DNA of 64,000 nt from Fusobacterium perfoetens (GCF_021531595.1 NZ_JADYUD010000005.1:1-64000); one strand, 5' to 3'; shown: positions 55,508 to 64,000, counted from the first letter of the stretch. Notes: generated from the letters alone by a model not told the origin. A program made the numbers and translations.

Positions 55508-57223
55508 ATGGAAAAAACAAAAGATGAAATTATAAAAGAGATTCTCACTTTATTTATTCTTGCATTTCTTATAATAATTATAATTTTTCCTATTGGAATG
55601 CTTATATGTAAATCTTTTCAGAATAACAGTGGAGAATATGTAGGACTTAAAAATTTTTATGATTATTTTACAAGCAGAAATATGATTATTTCTCTAAAAA
55701 ATACTTTGTTTGTTTCAACGATTTCAAGTGTTATATCAATTATTTTAGCTTTTATATTTGCATATGGAATTCAAAGGACAACAATAAAGTTTAAAGAGAT
55801 TTTTAAATATATAGGTATGCTTCCTCTTTTTGCTCCCACTATGATGCATGGAATAGCTCTTGTATATATGTTTGGAAGAAAAGGTGCAGTTACTACTGGA
55901 TTTTTTGATAATTTTCCATCTCTTGCATTTGATATTAATCTTTACGGACCAATAGGAATAATAATAGCAGAAGTTTTATTTATATTTCCACAAGTATTTT
56001 TAGTGCTTAATATAGCCCTTTCTGTTACTGACTACAGACTTTATGAAGCAGCAGATATGTTAGGAACTGGAAATATAAGGAAGTTTTTTACAATAACTCT
56101 TCCTAATATTAAATATGGTTTTATATCATCGTTTATAGTTGCATTTATTCTGACATTTACAGATTTTGGAGCTCCTAAGGTTGTAGGAGGAAATTACAGT
56201 GTCCTTGCAACAGATGTATATATAAAAGTAGTTGGACAGAACAATATGGCAATGGGAGCAGTTGTAAGTATAATACTTCTTATTCCTTCTGTGATAGCTT
56301 TTATAATAGACCAGAAAGTTCAGAAGAAACAAAGTGTTGTATTTAATGCTAAATCAAAGGCATATGTTCCTAAGAAAGATAAAATAAGAGATACATTTTA
56401 TTACATCTATATGACAATTATTTGTCTAAGTATTATTTCAGTATTTGTTACAATTTTTGTTTCAGCGTTTTCAAAACTATGGCCATATGATTTAAGTTTT
56501 AGTCTAAAAAACTTTAAGTTTTATGATTATAACGGAGGAGTTTTTCTATTTTTTAAAAATTCTTTCATATTGGCTTTGTTATCAGGAATAGCAGGAACAG
56601 TTCTTACTTTTATGAGTGCTTATCTTACAGAGAAAAAAGAAAAGAAAACCATAGTTGATAAGATGATTTATTTTTTATCAATAATTCCTCTTGCACTTCC
56701 TGGAATGGTAATAGGTATAGCTTTTATATTTTTCTTTAATAAAACGGCTTTTACTATTCCTTTTACAGATGTTGCAGTGACAAATCCTTTTCATTTTCTG
56801 TATAAAACAATATGGATTATGGTTCTTGCCAATGTAATTCACTTTTATTCAATATCATTTCTTACAGCAAATACAGCTTTAAAGAAATTAGATAAAGAAT
56901 TTGAAAGAGTTTCTCTTTCAATAGGAATACCTTGGTATAAAACATTTATTCATGTAACACTTCCTATGTGTATGGATGCAGTTCTTGAAATATTCTTCTA
57001 TTATTTTGTAAATTCAATGGTTACAATTTCAGCTTTGGTATTTCTTTATACTTCAAATCTTAATCTCTTAGCTGTGGCAGTTGTAAACCTTGATGATGCA
57101 GGAGAAATAGCAAAGGCATCAGCAATGTCAGTTGTAATTTTAGGAACAAATATAGTGATAAAAATAATTTATCAGATAATTTTGAAAGTATTAAAAAGAA
57201 GAAAATTAAAAAATAAAGATTAA
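55508..57223 (+). CDS. two-domain ABC permease of the AEP importer
   Basis: A 571-residue permease with two fused transmembrane halves (FbpB/ThiP-like). Each has an EAA-type loop for the ATPase: EAADMLGTGNIRKFFTITLP (about residue 180) and ERVSLSIGIPWYKTFIHVTLP (about 470). In enteric-type AEP importers the two halves are separate genes (PhnU, PhnV); here they are one. The gene ends 10 bases before phnX. Confidence 0.92.
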   Translation: MEKTKDEIIKEILTLFILAFLIIIIIFPIGMLICKSFQNNSGEYVGLKNFYDYFTSRNMIISLKNTLFVSTISSVISIILAFIFAYGIQRTTIKFKEIFKYIGMLPLFAPTMMHGIALVYMFGRKGAVTTGFFDNFPSLAFDINLYGPIGIIIAEVLFIFPQVFLVLNIALSVTDYRLYEAADMLGTGNIRKFFTITLPNIKYGFISSFIVAFILTFTDFGAPKVVGGNYSVLATDVYIKVVGQNNMAMGAVVSIILLIPSVIAFIIDQKVQKKQSVVFNAKSKAYVPKKDKIRDTFYYIYMTIICLSIISVFVTIFVSAFSKLWPYDLSFSLKNFKFYDYNGGVFLFFKNSFILALLSGIAGTVLTFMSAYLTEKKEKKTIVDKMIYFLSIIPLALPGMVIGIAFIFFFNKTAFTIPFTDVAVTNPFHFLYKTIWIMVLANVIHFYSISFLTANTALKKLDKEFERVSLSIGIPWYKTFIHVTLPMCMDAVLEIFFYYFVNSMVTISALVFLYTSNLNLLAVAVVNLDDAGEIAKASAMSVVILGTNIVIKIIYQIILKVLKRRKLKNKD

Positions 57224-57233
57224 GGAGAGAGAA

Positions 57234-58037
57234 ATGAAAAATATTGAACTTGTTATTTTTGACTGGGCAGGAACAACTGTTGATTATGGATGTTTTGCTC
57301 CAGTAAAAGTATTTTTAGAAATTTTTAAAGAGAAAGGAATAGATGTAACTCTTGAAGAAGCAAGAGCACCTATGGGGCTTTTAAAAATAGATCATATAAA
57401 AGCAATGCTTTCAGGAAAAAGAATTTCTGATTTATGGAAAGAAAAATACGGAAGAAAATGGGATATGAACGATGTGAATGAAATGTATAAAAATTTTGAG
57501 GAAAAACTTTTTAAAATCCTTGCTGAATATACAACTCCTGTTCCACATTGTATAGAAACAGTGACACTTCTTAGAAACAGTGGAATAAAAATAGGTTCTA
57601 CAACAGGTTATACAAAAGAAATGATGGATATAGTAGTTCCTGGTGCAGCTGCAAAAGGATATTCACCAGATTTTTATATCACTCCTTCTTCTGTTGCAGC
57701 AGGGAGACCATATCCATATATGATATTTAAAAATATGGATTATTTAAAAACAGGTGATTTAGACTGTGTTTTAAAAGTAGGAGATACAATATCAGATATA
57801 AAAGAGGGAAGAAATGCTAAAGTATGGACTGTTGGAGTTTTAAAAGGAAGCAGTGAGCTTGGATTAACTGAAGAAGAAGTAAAAAATCTTTCTGAAGAAG
57901 AACTTAAAGAAAAAATGGAAGAAGTTGCTGCAAAGATGATTTCTGCAGGGGCACATATGGTTATTGAAGATATTTCAAAAGTTCCTATGGCAGTAGAAAT
58001 TATAAATAATAGATTACAAATGGGAGAAAGAGCTTAG
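57234..58037 (+). CDS. phnX: phosphonoacetaldehyde hydrolase (phosphonatase)
   Basis: A 267-residue HAD-superfamily enzyme that splits phosphonoacetaldehyde into acetaldehyde and phosphate. Nucleophile loop FDWAGTTVDYG (Asp near residue 10, with the phosphonatase-specific Trp-Ala), cap Lys in the ARAPMGLLKIDHIKAML segment (Schiff base), GSTTGYTKEMM, and metal-binding KVGDTISDIKEG. Length matches the family. It takes the product of PhnW, encoded next. Confidence 0.97.
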   Translation: MKNIELVIFDWAGTTVDYGCFAPVKVFLEIFKEKGIDVTLEEARAPMGLLKIDHIKAMLSGKRISDLWKEKYGRKWDMNDVNEMYKNFEEKLFKILAEYTTPVPHCIETVTLLRNSGIKIGSTTGYTKEMMDIVVPGAAAKGYSPDFYITPSSVAAGRPYPYMIFKNMDYLKTGDLDCVLKVGDTISDIKEGRNAKVWTVGVLKGSSELGLTEEEVKNLSEEELKEKMEEVAAKMISAGAHMVIEDISKVPMAVEIINNRLQMGERA

Positions 58038-58061
58038 CTTTTAAGGGGGGAGAGAAATAAA

Positions 58062-59189
58062 ATGGATAGACTTGATGAATGTTTAAAAAGACCTTATCTT
58101 TTACTTACTCCAGGGCCTTTAAGTACAAGCAGAGGAGTAAGAACTGCAATGCTTAAAGATTGGTGTACATGGGATAAAGATTATAATAATATAGTTGAGG
58201 ATATAAGAAAAGAACTTGTAAGCCTTTGTGTAAAAGAAGAAAACAGAGAAAAATATACAGCAGTTCTTATGCAAGGAAGTGGATCTTTTGGAGTGGAATC
58301 AGTAATAGGAACAGCAGTTCCTAAAGAAAAAGGAAAACTTCTTGTTCTTGCAAATGGAGCTTATGGAAATAGAATGGGTGAAATTGCTTCTGTTTTAGGA
58401 CTTAATTTCAGAATAGAAAAATTTGGAGATAAAACTGTTGTAAATCCTGAAAGAGTAAGAGAAATTATTAAAGAAGATTCTGAAATTACTCATGTTTCAG
58501 TAGTTCACAGTGAAACAACAAGTGGAATATTAAATCCTGTTTTTGAAATAGGAAAAGTAGTAAAAGAATTTGGAAAAACTTTTATAGTTGATGCTATGTC
58601 AAGTTTTGGAGGAGTATGTATAGACCTTGAAGAACTTCAGGCAGATTTTATAATTAGTTCTTCAAATAAATGTATTCAGGGTGTTCCAGGATTTTCATTT
58701 ATAATATGTAAAAGAGATGTTCTTGAAAAATGTTCAGGTCAGGCTCGTTCCCTTTCACTTGACTTATATAATCAATGGAAAACAATGGAAGAGAATCATG
58801 GAAAATGGCGTTTTACTTCTCCAACTCATACAGTGAGAGCCTTTTATCAGGCACTTGCAGAATTAAGAGAAGAGGGAGGAATAAAGGCAAGGGAAGCTAG
58901 ATATACAGAAAATAATAAGATTTTAAGAGAGGGAATGAAAGAACTAGGATTTGAAACTCTTATTTCAGAGGAATATCAGTCTCCTATAATTACATCTTTT
59001 ATAGCTCCTGAATCAGAAGGATATAATTTTGAAAGATTTTACCAAAATCTTAAAAAGCAAGGATTTGTAATATATCCTGGTAAAGTAACAGAAATAGAAA
59101 GCTTTAGAATAGGAAATATTGGAGAGGTTTATTCTCAGGATATAAGAGAACTTCTTGAAGCTGTAAAAAAATCAATAGACTGGAAATAA
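58062..59189 (+). CDS. phnW: 2-aminoethylphosphonate--pyruvate transaminase
   Basis: A 375-residue PLP-dependent class V aminotransferase. It moves the amino group of AEP to pyruvate, giving phosphonoacetaldehyde and alanine. Seen: LLLTPGPLSTS at the N-terminus, MQGSGSFGVESVIG, HSETTSGILNP, the PLP-binding Asp in FIVDAMSSFGG, and the catalytic Lys in SSSNKCIQGVPGFSF. Length matches (about 365-370). Strong GGGGGGAG site. With PhnX and the ABC genes it makes a complete AEP route to phosphate, acetaldehyde and alanine. Confidence 0.97.
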   Translation: MDRLDECLKRPYLLLTPGPLSTSRGVRTAMLKDWCTWDKDYNNIVEDIRKELVSLCVKEENREKYTAVLMQGSGSFGVESVIGTAVPKEKGKLLVLANGAYGNRMGEIASVLGLNFRIEKFGDKTVVNPERVREIIKEDSEITHVSVVHSETTSGILNPVFEIGKVVKEFGKTFIVDAMSSFGGVCIDLEELQADFIISSSNKCIQGVPGFSFIICKRDVLEKCSGQARSLSLDLYNQWKTMEENHGKWRFTSPTHTVRAFYQALAELREEGGIKAREARYTENNKILREGMKELGFETLISEEYQSPIITSFIAPESEGYNFERFYQNLKKQGFVIYPGKVTEIESFRIGNIGEVYSQDIRELLEAVKKSIDWK

Positions 59190-59199
59190 AATAAAAATG

Positions 59200-59240
59200 A
59201 AGTGCTGCAAACCTATAAATAGGAATACAGCACTTTCTTT
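59200..59240. terminator. bidirectional terminator between phnW and bioB
   Basis: Perfect stem AAGTGCTG with CAGCACTT (59200-59207, 59228-59235) with T/A-rich flanks; 5' part GTGCTGCAAACCTA resembles the repeat motif at 1511. Confidence 0.82.
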
Positions 59241-59249
59241 TAATTTATA

Positions 59250-60227
59250 CTATATGTTATTCCATAAATTTTCAATATTTTTAATAAATTTAAGATCATC
59301 TTCAATATTTCGTCCTTTTACTGTAAGGTATCCTCCTGTAAGCATTCCATTTGCCCCAGATAAAAAACCACTTCCCATGAAATCTTTAAAAACACTTTCT
59401 CTTCCAGCAGCTATTTTTATATTTTTATCTTTTAAAATAAGTCTGAAAATAGCAATAGTTTTTAAAACTTCTTCAGGAGAAAGAAAATTTCTGTTTTCTA
59501 AAGGAGTTCCTTTTATAGGATTTAAAATATTAATAGGAATTCCCTGAGGATTAAGTTCTTTTAATGCAAATGCCATATTTATTCTGTCTTCCCATGTTTC
59601 TCCCATTCCTATAATTCCTCCACAGCATACTTGAAGCCCAGATTTCTGAGCATTTTTAACAGTATTAATTCTATCTTCAAAAGAGTGTGTAGAAGCAGCA
59701 AAAACAGAATATTTTTCAGAAGAAGTCTGAATATTGCAGTGATATCTTGAAGCTCCAGCTTTTTTAAGGGCTGACATTTCCTTTTCTCCTAGAAGTCCTA
59801 AGGAACAGCATATTTCAGCTTCAGGTTTTTCAGACATAATTTCTTTTATAAAATCAATAATTACATTAAAATCATAAGTCCCATATTCAAAAGATTTTCC
59901 ACTTGTCACAATTCCAAATCTTGTACTTCCATTTTTATATGCTTCATAAAATTCTTTTTTTAAAGTTTCTTTATCTTTTAAAGGATATGATTTTACTCCT
60001 GTATTATAAAAAACAGACTGAGCACAGAATTTACAATTCTCACTGCATTTTCCTGATTTGGCATTGGTAATTGTACATATTTCTAAAACATTTCCACAAT
60101 ATTTATTTCTTACTTCATCTGCTGCAGCAAAAAGATAAAGAAGGTCATTTCCCTTTAAATTACATAGATTAAATGCTTCTTTTTTTGTTATTTCTTTATC
60201 AATATATTTTCTTATATCAAAGTTCAT
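59250..60227 (-). CDS. bioB: biotin synthase
   Basis: A 325-residue radical-SAM enzyme that inserts sulfur into dethiobiotin. The 4Fe-4S motif is CSENCKFCAQS; cysteines expected for the auxiliary cluster appear in EICCSLG and QVCCGGIIGMGE, with Arg in AAGRES; PINILNPIKGTPLE is a standard BioB block. Length is typical. No other bio genes are nearby, so it may serve a scavenging or partial pathway. ATG start; AGGAGG-like site upstream. Confidence 0.93.
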   Translation of the reverse strand: MNFDIRKYIDKEITKKEAFNLCNLKGNDLLYLFAAADEVRNKYCGNVLEICTITNAKSGKCSENCKFCAQSVFYNTGVKSYPLKDKETLKKEFYEAYKNGSTRFGIVTSGKSFEYGTYDFNVIIDFIKEIMSEKPEAEICCSLGLLGEKEMSALKKAGASRYHCNIQTSSEKYSVFAASTHSFEDRINTVKNAQKSGLQVCCGGIIGMGETWEDRINMAFALKELNPQGIPINILNPIKGTPLENRNFLSPEEVLKTIAIFRLILKDKNIKIAAGRESVFKDFMGSGFLSGANGMLTGGYLTVKGRNIEDDLKFIKNIENLWNNI

Positions 60228-60310
60228 AATAATATCAAACCTCCTGCTTAATATATTTTAAAAAGAATATATAAAAAAGTATACTTTTATTAAGAGAAAG
60301 GTTAACATTA

Positions 60311-60352
60311 AAAAAGCTGTTGTATTTTATAATTTATAAAATGCAACAGCTT
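60311..60352 (-). terminator. terminator of the small-protein gene
   Basis: A 19-bp stem with one G-U pair (60314-60332 with 60334-60352) and a U run on the - strand. It belongs to the same CTGTTG..CAACAG terminator family seen elsewhere in the window. Confidence 0.85.
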
Positions 60353-60375
60353 ACTTTCTTTAATTAATTTTATAT

Positions 60376-60582
60376 TTACACTAATGTAAGAAGATATTCA
60401 CAGAAAAGATACAGATAAAACAAACATATTCCCACATAAGCAAAAAAGATAGCATAAGAGCTTACAACAGCTTCTGTATCCATTTTATAGTATTTTTCAT
60501 TTCTGCTTTTTTCAAGATTTCTAAGATAACGGGCTCTGTCATTTCTTAAGTCATCAGTTAATGTTGTTTTCATAGTTCCCAT
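60376..60582 (-). CDS. small unknown membrane protein
   Basis: A 68-residue protein: a charged N-terminus (about 1-38, DDLRNDRARYLRNLEKSRNEKYYK) and one hydrophobic segment (about 39-66, VVSSYAIFFAYVGICLFYLYLF). Good GGAGG site 8 bases before the ATG and a strong terminator directly after support a real gene. Family not recognised. Function unknown. Confidence 0.65.
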   Translation of the reverse strand: MGTMKTTLTDDLRNDRARYLRNLEKSRNEKYYKMDTEAVVSSYAIFFAYVGICLFYLYLFCEYLLTLV

Positions 60583-60644
60583 AGTAATTTCCTCCGATTA
60601 AATAAAGATTAAATTTAGTTCTTATTTTGTTTAACCGAAAAATT

Positions 60645-61010
60645 TTAATTTCTCATGGAACGGGTTATATCTGTAGCTATATCATAAAGATCTGAAAGCA
60701 AAGATTCAGCATAGGGCTTAATATACTCTGCATATTCTTCTTCAACAAAAAAATCTTTTATTTTCTGAGGAATGATAAGAAGTTCACTTTTATTTTCATA
60801 AAAATGTACTGCTGTATCAGTTTTTCCTGCAGCAATATAGTATTCAACAGGGTTATGAGGTTCTGTTTTTATAATAAAAGTTTTTTCTGTTTCTTTTTTT
60901 ATTTCAGAAGAGTTAGAAAATGGAGCAGAATATGATACTGCATATGAGAAAATCATAAATAAAAATATTATAAATTTTTTAGAATATAAAATATTTTTCT
61001 TAAAATTCAT
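60645..61010 (-). CDS. small exported protein of unknown function
   Basis: A 121-residue protein with an N-terminal signal sequence (about 1-29, ending SYSA before PFSNS), then an acidic/lysine-mixed mature domain of about 90 residues. Family not recognised. It lies 29 bases downstream of the P-type ATPase on the same strand, so it is likely under the same manganese-responsive leader. A link to metal handling is inference. Confidence 0.65.
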   Translation of the reverse strand: MNFKKNILYSKKFIIFLFMIFSYAVSYSAPFSNSSEIKKETEKTFIIKTEPHNPVEYYIAAGKTDTAVHFYENKSELLIIPQKIKDFFVEEEYAEYIKPYAESLLSDLYDIATDITRSMRN

Positions 61011-61039
61011 ATCTCTGCTCCTTTTATTTTTTCATAGTC

Positions 61040-63655
61040 TTAGTTTTTTTCTTTTAAATCATATTTTATGAATCTGCATATCTGAACTACTATAGTAGGT
61101 ATAAATGCAAGGATATAGATATACATAAATTGTTTTCCAGTAAGTTCAGCAACTTCAAAAAGATTTCCAATGCTGTGATTAAATAATATCACATTTAATA
61201 GGAAAGTGCCTACTAAAAATGCAAGAACTGAATAAATATTTGACATAAGTCCTAATTTTATTATACTATTTTTTCCTCTGCAGTTGAAGCCATGGAATAA
61301 TCTAGCAAGGCAAAGTATAGCAAATGCCATTGTGCTTCCAACTCCTGCTCCTCCTGATTTAAGACCAATATAATATCCAGTCATAGTAAATACAGCTATA
61401 AGGAATCCTTCAAGCATAATTTTAACAGAAAGATTTTTATCAAGGATAGGTTCATTTATATCTCTTGGTTTTTCTTCAAGAACATTATCTTTTCCAGGCT
61501 CCATTCCAATAGCAATAGCAGGAAGACTGTCTGTAACAAGATTTATAAATAAAAGATGAACAGGTGCAAAAGGCATTGCAAGTCCAGCTATTGAAGCATA
61601 GAAAACAGAAAGAATTCCAGCCATATTTCCAGAAAGAAGGAATCTTATAGAATTTTTTATATTAGCATAAATATTTCTTCCTGTTGCCACAGCTTTTACT
61701 ATTGTAGCAAAGTTATCGTCAGCAAGAATCATAGAAGCAGCATCTTTTGAAACTTCAGTTCCTGTAATTCCCATAGCAATACCAATGTCAGCTTTTTTAA
61801 GAGCAGGAGCATCGTTTACTCCATCTCCTGTCATAGCACAAATTTTTCCTCTTGCTTGCCATGCAGAAACGATTCTTATTTTATCTTCAGGAGAAACTCT
61901 TGCATAAACAGAAATTTTTTCAATTCTTTCATGAAGTTCTTCCTCAGTCATAGAACTTAATTCAATTCCGTTAAGAGCCTCATCTCCCTCTTTAAATATT
62001 CCTATTTCCTTAGCTATTGCAACAGCAGTAACTTTGTGGTCTCCTGTTATCATAACAGGTTTTATACCTGCTTTCAGACAATTTTTAACGGCTTCTTTTG
62101 ATTCTTCTCTAGGAGGATCAATCATACTGATAAGTCCAAGGAAAACATAATCATTTTCATCTTCTTTTGTAAGTTCTTTTTCAAGAGAAAAGTTTCTGAA
62201 TGTAAATGCAAGAACTCTTAAACCATTGCTTGAAAGTTCATAGTTTGTATTTTCAATTTTAACAATATCTTCATCTGTAACAGGTCTTATTCCATTAGAG
62301 TCATAGATATATTTTGTTCTTCTAAGAAGGATATCAAGAGCTCCTTTTGTTACCATGTAGAATTTACCGTCAATTTTATGAAGAGTACTCATAAGTTTTC
62401 TATCAGAATCAAAAGGAATTTCAGAAAGTCTTGGATATTCTTTTCTGATGTCAAGCTCACTTAAACCAAATTTTCTTACAAGATTTGTAAGAGCAACTTC
62501 AGTAGGATCTCCTATCTCTTTTCCTCCTTCACTAACAGCATCACTGCATAAAGCACCAAAATCAAGAAGCATTCTTTGATATTTATCATTTATATTAATA
62601 TCTTCTGCATTAACAAGGTTATCATTTACATAGATTTTCTTTGAAGTCATTTTATTTTGAGTAAGAGTACCTGTTTTATCTGAACAGATTACAGATATTG
62701 AACCAAGCCCCTCAACAGCTTTAAGTTTTTTAATAATAGCATTTTCTTTTGACATTTTTTGAGTTCCTATTGCAAGAACTATAGTAACTATTGAACCAAG
62801 AGCTTCAGGAATCGCTGCAACAGCAAGAGCAACAGCAAACAGAAGTGATTCAAGAAGATTTACTCCATGATAAAGGTTTATTGCAAAAACTACACCACAA
62901 AGAACAAGAATAGATATAGAAAGCTTTTTACCAAAATTATCAAGTGAAACTTGAAGAGGTGTAGCTTTATCTTTAGTTTCTTTCATAAGACTTGCAATTT
63001 TTCCAAGCTCTGTTTTCATACCTACAGCTGTTATAATAACAACCCCTCTTCCATATGTAACAAGGCTTCCTGAGAATACCATATTTCTTTGATCACCAAG
63101 AGGAATATTTTCTTCAGCTATAGCTTCTGAAAATTTATCAACACTTTCAGATTCTCCTGTAAGAGAACTTTCATTTACCATAAGAGAGAAACTCTCAAGG
63201 ACTCTTCCATCAGCAGGAACAATATCTCCAGCTTCAAGATAAACAATATCTCCAGCAACAACATCTTTTGAAGGTATTTCTATTTTTATTCCATCTCTTA
63301 CTACTTTTGCTTTTGGAGATGCCATGTTTCTAAGACTTTCAAGAGATGACTCTGCTTTTAAATGTTGAACAGTTCCTAAAATTGCATTCATAATAATAAC
63401 AGCAAAAATAACAACAGTACTTTCAATATTTCCAGTCATCATAGAAATAATACCTGCTATGATAAGGATTATTACAAGAAAGTCTTTAAATTGTGAAAGA
63501 AAAATAACCCATGCTTTTTCTTTTTCGTGTTCTTGAAGTTCATTAACACCATAAAGATTTCTAGAAAGTTCAGCTTTTTCTTTAGTAAGACCTTTTTCAG
63601 TAACAGAAAATTCTTTTAAGACTTCTTCCGTTGATTTAAAAAAATACTTTTTCAT
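61040..63655 (-). CDS. cation-transporting P-type ATPase (P2A-like), probable Mn2+ (or Ca2+) exporter
   Basis: An 871-residue P-type ATPase with the full domain order: N-terminal cation domain, M1-M2, actuator with TGES (SSLTGESESVDKF), M4 with VAAIPEALGSIVTIVLAIG, phosphorylated D326 in CSDKTGTLTQNK, nucleotide domain KGALD, hinge MTGDGVNDAPALKKADIGIAMG, and M6 INLVTDSLPAIAIGM. It resembles PMR1/SERCA-like bacterial pumps but has PEALG where Ca2+ pumps have PEGLP. The yybP-ykoY Mn2+ riboswitch in front supports manganese export (as for lactococcal YoaB). ATG with AGGAGTA site. Confidence 0.93.
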   Translation of the reverse strand: MKKYFFKSTEEVLKEFSVTEKGLTKEKAELSRNLYGVNELQEHEKEKAWVIFLSQFKDFLVIILIIAGIISMMTGNIESTVVIFAVIIMNAILGTVQHLKAESSLESLRNMASPKAKVVRDGIKIEIPSKDVVAGDIVYLEAGDIVPADGRVLESFSLMVNESSLTGESESVDKFSEAIAEENIPLGDQRNMVFSGSLVTYGRGVVIITAVGMKTELGKIASLMKETKDKATPLQVSLDNFGKKLSISILVLCGVVFAINLYHGVNLLESLLFAVALAVAAIPEALGSIVTIVLAIGTQKMSKENAIIKKLKAVEGLGSISVICSDKTGTLTQNKMTSKKIYVNDNLVNAEDININDKYQRMLLDFGALCSDAVSEGGKEIGDPTEVALTNLVRKFGLSELDIRKEYPRLSEIPFDSDRKLMSTLHKIDGKFYMVTKGALDILLRRTKYIYDSNGIRPVTDEDIVKIENTNYELSSNGLRVLAFTFRNFSLEKELTKEDENDYVFLGLISMIDPPREESKEAVKNCLKAGIKPVMITGDHKVTAVAIAKEIGIFKEGDEALNGIELSSMTEEELHERIEKISVYARVSPEDKIRIVSAWQARGKICAMTGDGVNDAPALKKADIGIAMGITGTEVSKDAASMILADDNFATIVKAVATGRNIYANIKNSIRFLLSGNMAGILSVFYASIAGLAMPFAPVHLLFINLVTDSLPAIAIGMEPGKDNVLEEKPRDINEPILDKNLSVKIMLEGFLIAVFTMTGYYIGLKSGGAGVGSTMAFAILCLARLFHGFNCRGKNSIIKLGLMSNIYSVLAFLVGTFLLNVILFNHSIGNLFEVAELTGKQFMYIYILAFIPTIVVQICRFIKYDLKEKN

Positions 63656-63772
63656 ACATTACTCCTTTTATAAAATTTTTAAAAATTATTTTTTTGCTAA
63701 TTTAATATAGATAAGTAAATCAAGAAATTTAATAAACCTAATAAATAAAATTTCTTAATTTGTTTTTACATA

Positions 63773-63833
63773 GAAAAAAAAGACTCCCAATATAATTTTC
63801 TGGGCACACCAAAAAATTATATTAAAAGTCTCG
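63773..63833 (-). terminator. regulated terminator of the manganese riboswitch
   Basis: Long stem with perfect AATATAATTTT/AAAATTATATT core plus AGACT/AGTCT base pairs and an eight-base U run on the - strand. Its 5' arm begins inside the aptamer's 3' end (GAGACTTT), so aptamer folding and termination are exclusive. Confidence 0.85.
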
Positions 63834-63930
63834 TTACCTACTAAGTGAAACTAGGTTCACAGTACCAGATTAACCCTAAAGATTAACCGTGATTGTTGAC
63901 ACTGTGATTATCAACTACTCCCCTTTGATA
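63823..63930 (-). ncRNA. yybP-ykoY manganese riboswitch aptamer
   Basis: On the - strand the leader opens AAAGGGGAGUAG, has GUGUCAACA, a CACAGU/ACUGUG stem, CUGUGAACCUA closing with UAGGU, then AACGAGACUUU pairing back to AAAG. These are the conserved parts of the yybP-ykoY element, which senses Mn2+ and often controls P-type ATPases and other exporters. It lies 168 bases before the ATPase start and is followed by a terminator, so Mn2+ binding should favour read-through. Together with its promoter it accounts for the 345 bases without a gene at the right end of the window. Confidence 0.85.
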
Positions 63931-63938
63931 TTTAATTT

Positions 63939-63967
63939 ATAGTATTATATTTTAGCTGATTTGTCAA
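63939..63967 (-). promoter_or_regulatory. promoter of the manganese-responsive ATPase unit
   Basis: On the - strand TTGACA (63967-63962), 17-base spacer, TACTAT (63944-63939), directly before the riboswitch. Confidence 0.65.
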
Positions 63968-64000
63968 TGCTTTTCATAATTTTAGTTTTTATTTTTTTGT

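Noticed and set aside
59197-59547. 116-codon + strand frame after phnW
   Set aside because: Antisense to the conserved C-terminal part of bioB and passing through the terminator; no start site.
1-64000. CRISPR array, prophage, insertion sequence or integrase
   Set aside because: No regularly spaced repeats, transposase, integrase or phage structural gene was seen on either strand.

Overview
The window is AT-rich, Gram-negative-type bacterial DNA that looks like a Fusobacterium or close relative (Fusobacteriota). The signs are very low GC with AGA-dominated arginine usage, true outer-membrane proteins (a KdgM-type porin, a giant autotransporter, a TolC-type channel), lipoproteins with clear lipoboxes, and anaerobe-style genes (Cys-type sulfatase, M20 peptidases, AEP catabolism). 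No tRNA, rRNA, CRISPR array, transposase or prophage gene was seen. The species assignment is inference.

Layout. 1-1.5 kb: a phytase-like secreted protein gene broken by one in-frame TGA. 1.5-2.9 kb (-): a MATE exporter. 3.2-9.3 kb (+): a GntR/HutC regulator followed by a complete nucleoside salvage operon (udp, nupC-type transporter, cdd, deoD, deoB, deoC) with repeated candidate operators just behind its promoter. 9.4-33.3 kb (+): a large glycosaminoglycan (hyaluronan/chondroitin-type) utilisation locus. It holds three PL8 lyase-family genes (one secreted and intact, two without signal peptides, one of which has lost its catalytic residues), kduD and kduI, an orphan lipoprotein solute-binding protein, a KdgM-like porin, a 1319-residue autotransporter whose C-terminus appears to carry a second, porin-like barrel, a cytoplasmic sulfatase, an unsaturated glucuronyl hydrolase, a GPH-family sugar symporter, two tandem LUD-domain proteins and a membrane-anchored AraC-type regulator. 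33.3-39 kb (-): a CAP-domain protein, a second MATE exporter with an apparent ATT start, a YjiH-family membrane protein behind a long structured leader with its own terminator, an RlmA-type methyltransferase, a GDSL esterase and an RsuA-type pseudouridine synthase. 39.2-44.9 kb (+): a tripartite RND efflux operon. 44.9-47.7 kb: a kinase-like protein, an NhaP2-type antiporter and a DUF486 protein. 47.8-51.7 kb (-): an operon of two M20-type peptidases and two membrane proteins. 52-59.2 kb: a regulator diverging from a 2-aminoethylphosphonate uptake and catabolism operon (ABC transporter, phnX, phnW). 59.2-64 kb (-): bioB, two small unknown proteins, and a cation P-type ATPase behind a yybP-ykoY manganese riboswitch.

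How the parts work together. In the GAG locus, polymer or oligosaccharide would pass the outer membrane through the porin and/or the autotransporter-porin protein, be cut by the exported PL8 lyase, and enter the cytoplasm as unsaturated, sometimes sulfated disaccharides through the GPH symporter or an ABC importer whose permeases are not in the window. There the sulfatase, the glucuronyl hydrolase and then KduI and KduD would convert the uronate to 2-keto-3-deoxygluconate. KDG kinase, KDPG aldolase and a sulfatase-maturing enzyme are not in the window. The autotransporter-porin fusion, the catalytically stripped PL8 paralogue and the unassigned yjiH leader RNA are the most novel-looking items.
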